This document shows positions 39,733 through 52,900 of a stretch of 64,000 bases of DNA, piece after piece; within the stretch, counting starts at the first letter, position 1, and the number at the start of each line of letters is the position of its first letter. The translations under genes and the position numbers were made by a program. This DNA comes from Megascapheus bottae (Eukaryota > Chordata > Mammalia > Rodentia > Geomyidae), in NCBI GenBank assembly GCA_024803745.1, contig JANJXV010000013.1, positions 55,212,501-55,276,500 on the forward strand. Reading direction: 5' to 3'. The notes beneath the pieces were generated by a model. It did not search any database. It saw only the letters and a list, made by a program, of their open reading frames with translations, and was not told the DNA's origin.

Positions 39733-39915
39733 GTTCTGGGGCTTGAACTCAGGGCCTGGGCACTGTCCTTGGACACTTTTTGCTCAAGGCTAGAGCTCTG
39801 CCACTTGAGCCACAGAGCCACTTCCAGCCTTTTCTGTATATGTGGTACTGAGGGATTGACCCCAGGGTTTCATGCATGCTAAGTAAGCACTCTACCACTA
39901 GGCCACACCCCTGGC
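39688..39915 (-). mobile_element. ID-dimer SINE, reverse, (TAA)n tail
   Basis: gttctggggcttgaactcag to ctaccactaggccacacccc. It ends before the AT-rich segment downstream of TESMIN. Confidence 0.9.
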
Positions 39916-40339
39916 CAGTAGCCAACATTATTAATCAACACAGAAACATGACAGAACAGTATTCAATATATTTCATGGTGGCTATTAATAAGATAAATAC
40001 ATTCTCAGTTACCAAGTTAATAATTACATCTTCACTCTTACAATAGAACCAAAAAAGTCAACATAATAAGTAACCATTCCTCTGTCTCTATGAGCTAGTT
40101 TAACCATATTTTACAAGTACTAATAATATCAGAACAGTAATTATGGAGCTTTCCTACAATTCATGTACAAACATGCAAGAAACTAGATACAGTTGGAAGC
40201 CCTGAACCTCAGCACTTCTGATGAGAGCCTCTGTCCCCACCCCTCCACGGCCCTAGAGAGACGGACAGTCCCTGTGACGTGGGTGGGACATCTCCACTGT
40301 GGACATTTCTTGGGGTTCTCTCTGTAGGTTTCAAGCTGT

Positions 40340-40719
40340 ATCCTAACACCCACCTGGGTAGTTTATTTCTAAACAATGTGAAAAACAAAGGTCAACAAAA
40401 ACAAAGAAACCAGCCCAGTTTGTGGTGCTGGGCGAGCTGTCCTCAAGGGTGACTCCAGGTGACTCCAGCGTGACTGACTCGCTCTTCCCTCACTGACCAC
40501 GTCCAGCCTCCTGCCCAGCTCCCTCTTCTGGACTCCAGCTGTTCCTGGATTTCACACCCGACCTCAGATGAGGAAGCACCAAACTAGGCTCTCTAGGCTC
40601 GGCTGCCCCGGAGAACCTGGTCCTAGCTGTCCCCACAGCCCCGGCCCCGGCTCCTCCAGGCCACCACGCCAAATGCTGACGCCAAGCCCACAAGCATTTG
40701 CACTCGACCCTATTGCACT
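40340..40719 (-). other. TESMIN: TESMIN 3' UTR (probable)
   Basis: SINE-free sequence directly after the stop codon. On the - strand AATAAA lies at 40367-40362, about 350 bases past the stop, and is the first such signal. The end is an estimate. The AT-rich, SINE-free stretch 39925-40200 could belong to a longer 3' UTR. Confidence 0.55.
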
Positions 40720-40912
40720 CTACTCCATTTTCAGGCCCTTGGATTTGAACTCGATGTGGAGAATCTGGGACAGGCACCTTCCGAACTCCTCCAGGATCTT
40801 CTGCTCTGCCAGGCACTCGGAGCAGTGCTCCTTCTCGGCCTCCTCACCTTGGGCCAGCAGGCAGGCGCACGTGGCCTCCACCACCTCCCAGGAGATGCAG
40901 GAAGAGGGCCGC
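40720..40912 (-). CDS. TESMIN: TESMIN last coding exon with stop
   Basis: Acceptor tctcttcccacag. It encodes [40 protein letters not shown] and [19 protein letters not shown], ending LKME with TAG at 40720-40722. This is the conserved helical C-terminal part of tesmin. Confidence 0.96.
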
Positions 40913-43900
40913 CTGTGGGAAGAGATGGCCACCTTTGTCACCTCCCACAGGACACAGGAAGCCTGACCGAAGGCAGCCAGGCCTGAGGGTTTCTCATGCT
41001 TCTGTCCAAGTAAACCTGAGCTTTGTTTTATGCATTAAAATTTATTCATTAATGGCAGCTGGCGTTTTAAAACGACCCATTACGTGGAACTCAAAGAAAC
41101 TGTTTTACAGAGTAAAAATACCACTCGAGCATCAGCACCTCTAAGTATAGCACAGCTTCAAAACCATGGAATACATGGTAAAAACATGCAGTGAATCTGG
41201 GGTGCACGGGTTCTCCAGGAGAGAGGCCCGTGTCTGCCCACATGCTGACCCTGCACGTGGTGAGCCAGGCTGGGCCGTGCTGCTTGCTCCTTGAAAGGCA
41301 GTGTTAGGGTTAGGGTGCCCTGTGGCGGCACAATGGGCTTCTCCAACTGAGCACACGGGCCAAAACAGCTCTGGGGGCTGGAGAGGCATGGCCAGGATCC
41401 CTGGGCAGAGGCAGCTTTCCTCCCTGCTTCCTCCCTGCTCCCTCCCGCCCCTCCCGGGCTCCTGGCCCCGCCCAGTGCAGAGGCTGTCATTAACTCTCCT
41501 CCCATGTGCTTGGTGTACCTACCTATCTTTTTTGAATTTTGATAGTCCTGAAAATTTGCCTGGTAATAAGGGCTGGTGACCCTCGAGATCTCCAGTCTCT
41601 GTGTAGTTTGGCAGGTTCATCAGTGACTTTCGTTCTGGACTTTCTTCATAGTTTTTGCAGCCAATGCATTTGCAAATAGAAGAGCACATAATTTTGGCCT
41701 GGTAATAGAAAGTGCATCAAATAGAATTAGGTTGTCCGACTAAGCTTTGAAGACTAAGTCTGTTTGAATCTTAAAATAATACTGGCTTGGGGCCGGGAGT
41801 TTGGCCTAGTGGTAGAGTGCTTGCCTAGCATGCAAAAGACCCAGATTCGATTCCTCAGTACCACATACATAGAAAAAGGCCAGAAGTGGTGCTGTGGCTC
41901 AAGTGGTAGAACTTACCCTTGAGAAAATCCAGGGACAGTGCTCAGGCCCTGAGCTCATGCCCAGGACTGGCAAAAATAAATAAATAAAAAATAATATTGG
42001 CTTGTATTGGCTCCTGTGTGTGTGTGTAGTTGGCAATGTTAATGCCTAAACCCCAAGAAGTGTGGAGGTGCAGCACGAAGAGAGCAAGGTGCACCCCACA
42101 TCCTGCTGTGGAGCACAGTGAAGCCGCAGGTAACTAAGTGGGGTAAGTTCCAGGGAGCAGCGCTGCCTCCCACTGGATAAAGCCTGACAGAGCTCCCCGG
42201 GTCCTGAAGGATGCCCGGAAGAATGCTGCCAGGAGCCTTGCTGGCCACCCCAGGGCACCCTGCTCCCTTCCAGCAGGTAGACCTCCTAACGCGGCCGTGC
42301 TCAGGGACAGGGCACAGGCCAGCCACCTCCTCATCCATGGGCATTGGGACAGTGGCAAGCAGACACTGCTGTCAACTGTGTGCTTCTTGGTTCCCTCTCT
42401 GCTCAACTCGAGACCCCCTCCAGCCTCTAGGTGTAAGGTACACTGTGTAGGCAGCTTTTCTGTCTCCAAACATGTCTGAGGTCTCTCGTTTGCATTTCTG
42501 GGCCTCTTTCTTTCTGTGGTATTGAGTTTGGACTCACAGCTTTGTGCTTGCTAGGCAGTATTTGAATCAAGCCCCAGCTCTTCTTCTTCCTTTTTTTCAG
42601 GTTGTTTTTGAGATAGGATCTCACTTTTTGTCCAAATAGGTCTAAACCTTGATCCTCCTTATTTACATTTCTTTTGTGCCAGTCCTGGGACTTGAACTCA
42701 GGGCCTGAGCGCTGTCCTGAGCTTCTTTTGCTCAAGGCTAGTACTCCACCACTTGAGCCACTGCTCCACTTATGCCTTTTTAAAATTAGAAATACGAGTC
42801 TCAGGAATGTTTCTGCCAAGGCTGGCTTCAAACCACAACCCTCAGATCTCAGGCTCCTGGGTAACTAGTGCCAGGCTTTACCCACCTTTTTCTGATGACA
42901 TGTGGTCCTGAGAACGTTTTAAGTTGGGCTGGCCTGGAACAGAGACTCCCCTCTCTCCCACCCCGGTCTCCTATGCAGCTGGAACCATAAGGCATCCACC
43001 CGGCCCAGCTATGCTCTGGCCTGCCCTGGTCCACACTGGAAGTGTCCTGTCCCTGCCAGGACAGGGGTGGCCCAGCCCACCTCTAGGAGCCCCCACTGTG
43101 GTGCACAGGCCTGGCTAGACAAAGCCGACACGGGCTCCCACTGGACACATAGGGAGCTCTGGGAACAGAACAGACTCGAGAGGAACTTTCAGTTAATGTT
43201 CTCATCCTAAAGCTCAGCTCACATTTGAGGATTGAGACTAGTGCAAGAAGCCTTTCAGAAAGCCTGTGAAGAAGAAAAGGGATTATGTTTCTTCACAAGC
43301 CATTGGTAAAGTTTTTCTAACCACAAAATCTACTTAGGCCAAAGTGTTTACTCCTTTTTCTTTTTTGTTTTTTTTTTGCCAGTCCTGGGCTTGAGCTCAG
43401 GGCCTGAGCACTGTCCTTGGACTTTCTCAAGGCTGGAGCTCTACCACTTGAGCCTCAGCACCACTTCCAGCTGTTTTGTATGTATGTGGTATCAAGGAAT
43501 TGAACCCAGGTCTTCGTGCATGCCAGGCAGGCACTCCACCACTAGGCCACACTCCCGGCCCCTGTTTACTCCTTTTCAAGGCGGGCGCCGCAGCGGGCGC
43601 TGACCTCGTAGCACTCGCAGTAGTTCTTCAGGCAGCCCGAGCGCTTGCAGTTGCATCCCTTGTTATGTCGTGGCTTGACATCGCCCAGCTTGCCTTTCCC
43701 AATTTTGGGTTGGAAAGCTTCTGGATTTCTATCAAGGCAGGCCTGGGAGGGAAAAAGGGAAACACTGTAAGATTATTTCCTAGAGGGTGCAGCCACCTAT
43801 ACCTCTAAGTCCAGCCCTCAAGAGGCTACGGTGGGCAGATCATGGTTTAAAGCCAGCCTCGGCTACGTAGTGAGACCCTGTGCCCCAAATTACAAAAATA

Positions 43901-46900
43901 AGCTGGGCACTGGTAGCTTATGGCTGTCATCTTAGCTTCTAGGAGGATCAGATCTAAGGATTGAGATTTGAAGTCTGGCTGAGCAGCAAAGTCTGTGAAA
44001 CTCTGATTTCCATTTAACCACCTAAAAGCTGGAAGTGGTGCTGTAGCTCAAGTGGTAGAGCACTAACCTTGAGCAAGAGAATCTTAGGAACAGCTCCCAG
44101 GCTTTAAGTTGAAACCCCAGGACCAGCATGCATGCACACACAGACAGGCAGACAGACAGACACACTCACACATAGAACAAAAAATAAAGCCGTCCATTTC
44201 CACACACGATACAGACACAGTTTCTTTACAAATACCCTTTTCTGAGTTTCAAGCTCTTTCATTTTTACCATAGAAAATCAAGATGCAGACAATAAGGATA
44301 CAGAGCGGGTCATAGCTCGCATGTGGAGTTCACTGGGGGCTATGACTGACTACTCCGTGTTCTGCAGGTGCACCTTGTACCCTTTCCCACGGCACCGAGG
44401 GCTGTGACCGACGCCATGTCCTGATATCTCTCTGTGACTCATCTCGTTTCTCTCATTCAGCCCTGTCAGCAATCTTGGAAGGTAAAAGCTGCTACATGTA
44501 TCATCCTTACAGATAAGGAAACTGAGTCATCAAAAGGCCAGCTAACCCACAGTGAGTGGTAAAGTATCATGTCCAAGTTTCCCTGCCGACTTCAGAGCAC
44601 AGGTTCAAACCACAGGATCACACGTCCTCATAGTGCACACCTGGACACAGATTTCAGGTTGAGTTTTGTTCCCCTAGGGTTCTGGGAATGGTTTCCTAGG
44701 GCCTGGGGCTTACCACTGAGCTATCCCCTGAGTCTTCTGAGCATGGTATTTCCTCTTGGTTTATCCTCATCGGCCTTCCTCCCTCCCTCCCTCCCTTCCC
44801 CTCTTCCCTTCCTCCTTTCCTTCCTTCCTTCCTTCCTCCCTTCCTCCCTTCCTTCCTTCCTTCCTTCCTTCCTTCCTTCCTTCCTTCCTTTCCTTCCTTC
44901 CTTCCTTCCTTCCTTCCTTCCTTTCCTTCCTTCCTTCCTTCCTTCCTTCCTTCCTTCCTTCCTTCCTTCCTTCCTTCCTTCCTTCTTCCTCTCTTTTTTT
45001 CTGACATAGGGTGTGAACTTAGGACCTTGTACTTGATAGGCCTGTGCTCTACCACTTGAGCCACAGCTCCATTCCCAGCTTTTAGGTGGTTATTTGCAAA
45101 TAAGAGTGTCACAGAGGGGCCGGGAGTTTGGCCTAGTGGTTAAAGTGCTTGCCTAGCATGCATGAAGACCCGGGTTCGATTCCTCAGTACCACATACATA
45201 GAAAAAAGCCGGAAGTGGTGCTGAGGCTCAAGTGGTAGAGCTCTAGCCTTGAGAAAGTCCAAGGACAGTGCTCAGGCCCTGAGCTCAAGCCCAGGACTGG
45301 CAAAAAAAAAAAAAAAAAAAAGAGTGTCACAGACCTTCCTGCCCAGGGGTCTGGCTTTGAATCTAGATCCTCAGATTTTAGCCTCCTGAGTAGTTAAGAT
45401 TACAAGCTTAAGCCACCAACCCGTGGCTCCTGGCTCTAACTTCAGGAAAGCAAATGCTGGGCCGTGGTCTAGACAAAGATTTACCAAGTACTAGCTATTT
45501 GCCAAACAATTTCCCAAGTGGCCATGCCAATTTATAGTCCTATCAGCAATGCATGAAAATTCCAACTTCTGAAATGAAACTTTTGTACTATATTTTACCT
45601 TGAAATAAAACGTTGTCTTCTAAAGTTTAGATGCATTGTAAGTTTTGTCCGTCCTATGGGTCTGGTCCTAGCAAAATCAATATCCTGAGAGATTATCCCA
45701 TAAATCAGGAAGGAAATCATTTTAGGAAAAGCAAACAGGCCAATGCACATCATTTTGTCCACTTCCGCAGGCTGGCCTCAAGCCTGCAGTTGATGGCCCT
45801 CAATTTCCTTCGTGCCTTCCTGGAGCAGACTTACGCTCCCCTCCCCTGAAGGATACATTCCTTGCTGATAGCCGACAGTATGTATACCTCCTGAGACAAA
45901 CTCTCTCCCAAAACACCAAGATGATAAACAAGAGCCAGAAATTTAGAATGTGTAATAATACCAAGAATGATTCAGAATGAAGATAAACTATCTTTTCCTG
46001 TCTTTGAGACCCCCTGCCTTTACCATATAAACACCCTGACAGCCAAAGAGCTATGTGTCTCTCTCCCTTTGAGGACACCCATTCTGTTAAGAGGTTGCCC
46101 TGCCTTTCTGCCTATCTGCTTGTCTGCTTACCTACTTGCTTACTTACTCAATAAAGCTTTGTCAGGTTTTTGTACCATTGTGACCCGTCCAGAAATGCTT
46201 ATTCTCTGATCAAGATCAAGGACCCTAAGTGAAGTATCTACTTTTTTTTTTTTTTGTCAGCTGTAGGGCTTGAACTTAGGGTCTGGGCAGTGTAAGTCTC
46301 TTTGTCCTCTAGGCTAGCACTCTACCAACTGAACCATAGCTCTACTTCCAGTTTTTTGAGTGGTTAATTGAAGATAAGGGTCTCATGGGGACTTTTCTGC
46401 CCAGGTCAGCTTCAAACCTTGATCCTCAGATCTCAGACTTCTGAGTAGCTAAGATTACAGGTGCCCAGCTGAGTCTCTACTTTTTTTTTTCCAGTCCTAG
46501 GCTTGAGCTCAGGGGCTGAGCACTGTCCTTGGGCTTTCTCAAAGCTAGAGCTCTACCACTTGAGCCATGGCAGCACTTCTAGCTTTTTTCTATGTATGTA
46601 GTACCAAGGAATCGAACCCAGGTCTTCGTGCATGCTAGGCAAGCACTCTACCACTAGGCCAAACTCCCGGCCCCGAGTCTCTACTTTTCAAGGGAAACTT
46701 TACTAACCTTTACCAGCACCTGGTGACGCTGTCTTTGCAGAGGATGGTCTCTATTTCTCACATTACCTGGCCTCCACTCAAGCGTCTCAGCCTAAATCAC
46801 CAAACCCCAAACTAAGACTTGTGTGTGTTTCTGAATCAGAGCCTTGAAACTCCTTCGTGCTAGTGGAGGATAAAGATCTTTCCCTGTTCCTTGTCATGGG

Positions 46901-49900
46901 CTGGTACCCAATAAGGAGACCAGAATCAACGTATGCACTCTTCAACACTTTGGGTTTTCCCAGCAGTGAAATGAGGGATCTCTGGAGATCAGTTTAGGAA
47001 CATTTCACACTTCTTTGAATGTCAGTCCTGGTGTTTGAACTCAGAGCCTGGGCACCATCCCTGAGCTCTTTGCCCAAGGCTAGTACTCTACCACTTTGAG
47101 CCACAGCTCCACTTCTGTTTCTTGATGATTAATTGGAGATAAGAGTCTCACAGATTTTCCTGCCCAGACTGGCTTTGAACTGTGATCTTCAGATTTCTGC
47201 CCCCTGAGTAGCCAGGATTACAAGTGTGAGCTTGAACATCTCACTCATTTTAAAACGCTTTAAAAATTGATTACCTTAATGGCTTTAAATCGTTCGATTT
47301 CATGACGCAAATTGTTGCAACAATTATTACAATTGCAGTTGTTGCAAAAGTCACCACTGGCAAAGCAGTCGCAGTACCTGTGAAGAGAACAGCAGCGTGA
47401 GTGAGTTCGAAGCCCAGGGGGCTGGAGGTGAGAGAGAAGGCATGCATTCAGGAGAGGGCCACCACCATGCCGTCATCATAGCAACTCCACTTAGGAGCTG
47501 CTTTCTGGCTCCTTTGTTTATATGAAAAGTAAATCAGCTAGGATATTGTCTTGCCAAGTCTAACCCAGAAAAAGAGAAACTAGCCAAAGCTGTTGGTGTT
47601 ACAATACAGGATTTTGCAAAACTTAAACATCCTGGAAGATGTCTGCTGCTGATATCCACGGCTTCCAACCCCAGTGTCCTGTCATTTCCCCTGAAGCACA
47701 ATAAGCTGGTGAGCAGAATTTATCGAAGGACAACTTAAGGGGAGCGGTAGACAAACAGGATCCATGAGCAAGCGGGAGAGGGGGCAGGAGAGGCCCTAGG
47801 TGAGGTTTGGCAAAATGCAAAGGCTGCTGGTCCTTTCAGATCCCACACCACAGCTCTGAGGGCAACCCTGTGAGGTGTCCCTGCACCCTGTGGCTCCTGG
47901 GGTCCATTCACTACTTCCTGGTCCCTCCCCACCCACCCACAGACAGCCATGGCCCGCACAGAGGCATGCACAAGCTTCTGCTTTAAGATTGGGATTCCCA
48001 CCACCTTGCCTGTACTCGGTTCCCCAAGCGGGAAGCCTATCAGCCACTCCACGGCTTCTGTAAGTGGGGAGGGAGGCAAGAGTGTGATGCATGTCGTCTG
48101 ATACAGGTGATCACCTGCCAGCATCTGGAGCTGGGAAGCAGAAACCGTGGCTTTAGCTCGCCAGTGCGGGGAAAACCCTGGGGCGGTGAATTGATGTCCT
48201 CACCACGGTGGATTCAGGAAGGCCCCTTGCCTGGCCCTCAGTGGACCAGCTAGCTGCAGAACCCCTCCCGGGAGTCTTGAGCACAATTCACATTGTTAAA
48301 TCATGCTGGTGAAATGCGCGTCAAGGCAGCAGGAGAACACAGAGAGGCCAGGCTGCACTAGGCAGTCCTGGCAGCTGGTTCCCCAGTGACTCAGAACTTG
48401 CCTTTGCACAGGCTGCTTATACAGGAGACAGGAGACGAAGTCTGGGCTCTGGAAGGGGAGTTGGACCTGAGGACTCCCCACATAAATGAGATCCCTGAAG
48501 GGGCGCACCTGATGGGGGGAACTGGAAACAGCCAAGGGAAGAATGGAACAGCTAGAGACGTGGCTCAGGTGGTCGGTTATCAACCAAGGATTGAAAGTAT
48601 CCGATACAAATGTTGAGTCTCAGTTTCAGAAATTAAAGGAAAAGAATGATCTTTGGGACACCATGCAGGTCTTTCCTGGGCTACCAGGATGGAAAGAAGG
48701 AAAGGAGACAGTGACAGGAGGATGGGTGGTGGGAAGTGGCATGAATCTGGGGTGCTCCAGGGCACAAAGGGCAAAGCAGAGATCCTGTGTCAGCAGAAAG
48801 AGCTGAGAGGCAACTTTGGGACCACTTCGCCAGCAGTGCAGACCCTTGGGTGGGGCAGGCGTGAAGGGCTTGGGGGAGTCTGGACTCCCCCCCCCCCATG
48901 CAGCAGGCCCTGAAGCCAGAGCGCTCCTTGTACCTGGCTACTATGACTGCTACCACTACTGTGGCAAAGATTAGTAAGCATTCTCTGGGGCACAGTGATG
49001 GAAGATTGGAGTGCTGCAAAATGGAAAAGGCAGGAATGGGAGGCTTTCGGCTTCTGGAATTCTGGCAAGAGGTAGGTGAAGCCAACCCAGGAGAAAATAC
49101 CTAGAGAAGCTGACATTGGGTTCCCACAACATGGCTTCATCTCATCATCCTGAAGCCACTGTGAGCCCCAATACCATGACTTGAGTAGCCCCAAAGGCCA
49201 GCAGACAAGCAAGTGAGACAGGCACAGAAGAGGTTGTAAAGGAGGGGGACTATGGGAGAAAGCTAGGAGGGGGACACACGGTGTGAGGAGATCAAAAATG
49301 CGTTGAATTCATTAATAAGAACAGGGCACTGGCAGCTCACACCTGTAAACCTAGCCATCTCAGGAGGCTGAGATCTGAGGATCACAGTTCCAAGCCAGCG
49401 TGGGCTCAAAAGTCCATGAAATTCTTATCTCTAATTAGCCACCAGAATACTGGAAGTGGCGCTGTGGCTCAAAATGGTAGAGTGCTAGCCTTGAGCTGAA
49501 GAGTACAAGGACAGCACCCCGGCCCGGAGGTCAAGTGCCATGACCAACCACCACCACCACAACAGCAAAATATTCTAGCAAATAAGTGACCACAGATTCA
49601 TATAAAATAGACTCGTAAGATGTAAACATTGATAGAAAGCAGCAGTAGATCAGGCCAGAAGCCCCAACATTTATGAGAAGAGAGTCCTAGAAATATAAAA
49701 ACTAAAATGACGTTCCAGAAACAGCGACCTTGAGGAAAGAAGGGGAAGCGTAAGTGAACATAGCCGTGGACTCGAACCTGCATCTTCCCATTTGAGGGCC
49801 AAGTGGGAGGTTCAGACCCGTTACTAGGGTAACTGAGGCTATGTTCACAACTTATGAGGGGAGAAAATGAGGAAACAGTGTCACAACAGTCGTACAATAC

Positions 49901-52900
49901 GTTGTTTTTTAGAGTGCCTATGTGATCTAGATACCCGTAAGTAAACTAAGAAAGAGAAAGAAGAATTTAGAGATGCGTTCCACAGACTAGTGCACAGCTT
50001 TGGCTTCAAACCATGACCCTCAAATCTTTAGACTCCTGAGTAGCTCCCTCGTGAGCACGGGTGCCCAGCTTTAATGGGCTTGATCTATGACAGTTTCAGG
50101 AAGCTCAATAGCAGGACTTCCTGGGACACAGCCCTCAGAAGTTGGGGAGCATCGTGTAAATACGTGAGCAGGACCATTGCCTCTGTGGTCTGAGGTCCCA
50201 GCTACCCTAGGCCTTCTTTGTCAAAGGGGGTTTCCCTGTCTAGAACCTTCTGGGCAGCTGTCCCGCCCACCTGGACCGGATGGACTGTCTCGGGACAGCC
50301 CTTCCCACACATGCTCAACATGCCCACCTAGTCCTGGGGGGCAGCTGGGTGACTGGCTTGCCCATCTTTTCCTTGCACCTACAGTCATGGCTCTTACAAA
50401 GTGTGTGTGCCATGAACAGATCTGTGAGCAAAAAACTGCTAGCACACACTTGCTTCGTGTTACCAGACCCTCCTCCTCTCTCACCCCTGCCTAGGGAAGG
50501 AAGCCTCTGCTCGGCCCTCGCCCAGGGTCCCTCTCCTTCACAGGCAGTGTACATTCCCAAAACACTAGTGAGGCAGAGAAGCAAAGAGAGCCGCACTGAG
50601 AAAAGTAGAACATGTGCTCCAGGCAGGCGTGCAAGCTGTGCCACAGTTGTGGAAGACACTGTGGCTCTTCAAAGTGTTCTGCCTGGAATGACCTGGGGGC
50701 ATTCCTGCTGTGCCCCAAACAACTGAAGGCAAGACAGGCAGACACGTACCCCAGTGTTCACATCAGCACCACCGGAAACAACCCACGGCCACCAACAGAA
50801 CTAAAGTGTAGTTGTGCGTACAAGGGGATGATCAGTGAAGTACCGCCACGGGCCGCCAGGCGATGGCAGCGCCAGGACAGAGGCTGGTGACTCCACGCTA
50901 TTACAAGGTGAAGTCGCTACACCAGACAGACTCAGAAACAGACAGTAGAACAGAGCCACCCACGAGCCAGGGAAAGGGAGAGGGATGGGATGATGGAAAG
51001 GTCTGGAAGTAGATGGTGGGGGCTTCTCAACACGCGTGTGTCTTTATTAATCTCTTTGAGGCAGGGTCTCACTGTACGGGCAAGGCTGACCTTGAACTTT
51101 CAGTCCCCTGAGTAGCTGGATGAACCACCACTGCCCGCTGCCAATGTCTTGGTAACACTGAATCATACACTTACAAAAGGTTATAACAGTAAATTTTATG
51201 CAATAACGTATTTCACCACAATTTGAAAAAGCAAGAGGCAGAGAAGAATATATAGAATGCCGCCATTTACATGCCAAAAGAACTTAAATGCTTAAAATTT
51301 GAAACATAAAAGATGGCACAAAACAAGTACAGCCATACCAATCGTTACATGAAAAATGCACACGGATGGAAGAGACCCATTAAAACATGGACTGCTTGCT
51401 TGTTAAAGTCCAGCCATGTTTAGTGTACAGGAGACACACCTGTAACCACACTGGACACATGAAAAGGGCATCTGACTGGCAGCAGCTGGTCCTGGCTGAA
51501 GAGAACATCAATGCCTGACAAAGAACCTAAGGCAGAAGCATTGGGGTAGCAGGTACAGTAATGAACATCGATGTAAAATCATCAGAAAGGCATGCCAGGA
51601 ATTTGTGTGCCCTCTGTCTGACAGACTCAAACATATACCCCAGACTGGAATTGGAAATGGAATTGTAAGAAACAAGCAAGCTTACAACGTAAAGTAAAAG
51701 ATCTTAACACTTATCAAAAATAGATAAAACAGAAATTTAACAATCATTTACTGTTTTTAAACAATAAAGTTAACAAATGAGCTAAGGGATAGATAACTGT
51801 ACTCCAATGAATAGAGAACATATTAATATATATTAAATTAACAAATATTTTTCAAAATAGATTAAGCATTAAAGAGGAACTCTTCATTAATTTCAAATAA
51901 CCGATACCATACAAGATATAATTACGTGACTAGTGTAATTAAAAATTAACAATAAAAATATAGTCTTAAAATACATAAGGGGTGACATTGTCCAAAAATG
52001 AAATGTACTCATTACTTCACTTATAAATTGGTAACCCCTCTGCACAATACCTTGATAACAATAAAATTATATCTTAAAAATACATAAAAACAATACACAC
52101 GTGCATATATGTATATATACAAGCTTGAGTACTTTGAAGAATACACCTAAGTCATAAGGTAAAAAGAACATTATAACAAAATTTACAAAATTATTTTGAG
52201 TGAATAATAATGAAGGCCCTTTTATTCACTCTTGTAGGATTCAGCAAAGCTATACATAGGAATTTATAATTTGAAATGCATGTTAAAAATAATTAAAGGT
52301 ATAGAGATTCCCTTCTTGAATACTTGTCTGTTAAGCACGTCATTTGAAATACGATGTAAAAATCAATGTTAATAAATTCTTTAATAAAAAATAATTAAAG
52401 GATTGAAAATAAGCAGTTAACACAAAATGCTGGCAAAACATGAGTGTGAAATAATAAAAACAGAAGGAAGAGAATGGTGAAGATGGAAATTGGAAACAAA
52501 TATAAGCAAGAGAACTAATGAAGCCAAATACTGAGGCTCTGAGATGATGTACAAAACAGACATCTCATGAGGCTGGTCCAAAAAAGCCCCAAGTAGGGAA
52601 TAACATAACAAAGGGCTACAACTCTAGAGGTAGAGGTAGTCAGGTTTTCCTGTTTGTTTTATGTTAGTCCCGGTAGGAACTCAGGGCCTGGGCATTGTCC
52701 TTGAGCTTTTCCACTCAAGGCTGGCGCTCTACCACTTGAGCTACACTTCCACTGTTGCCTTTTTTGGTGCTTAATTGGAGATGAGTTTTGTGGACTTTCT
52801 TGTCCTAGTTGACTTTGAGCTACAGTCCTCAAATCTCAGGTTCCTGAGTAGCTAGGATTACAGGTGTGAGTCACTAGGGCCCAGCCATTTGAAAATGTAC

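Noticed and set aside
41300..41322. Telomere-like ttagggttaggg
   Set aside because: Only two units, expected by chance; no interstitial telomeric array.
45001..45430. New composite gene or repeat with mixed orientations
   Set aside because: Explained fully by a + strand ID dimer inserted into a reverse B1-ID SINE with a 14-base target duplication.
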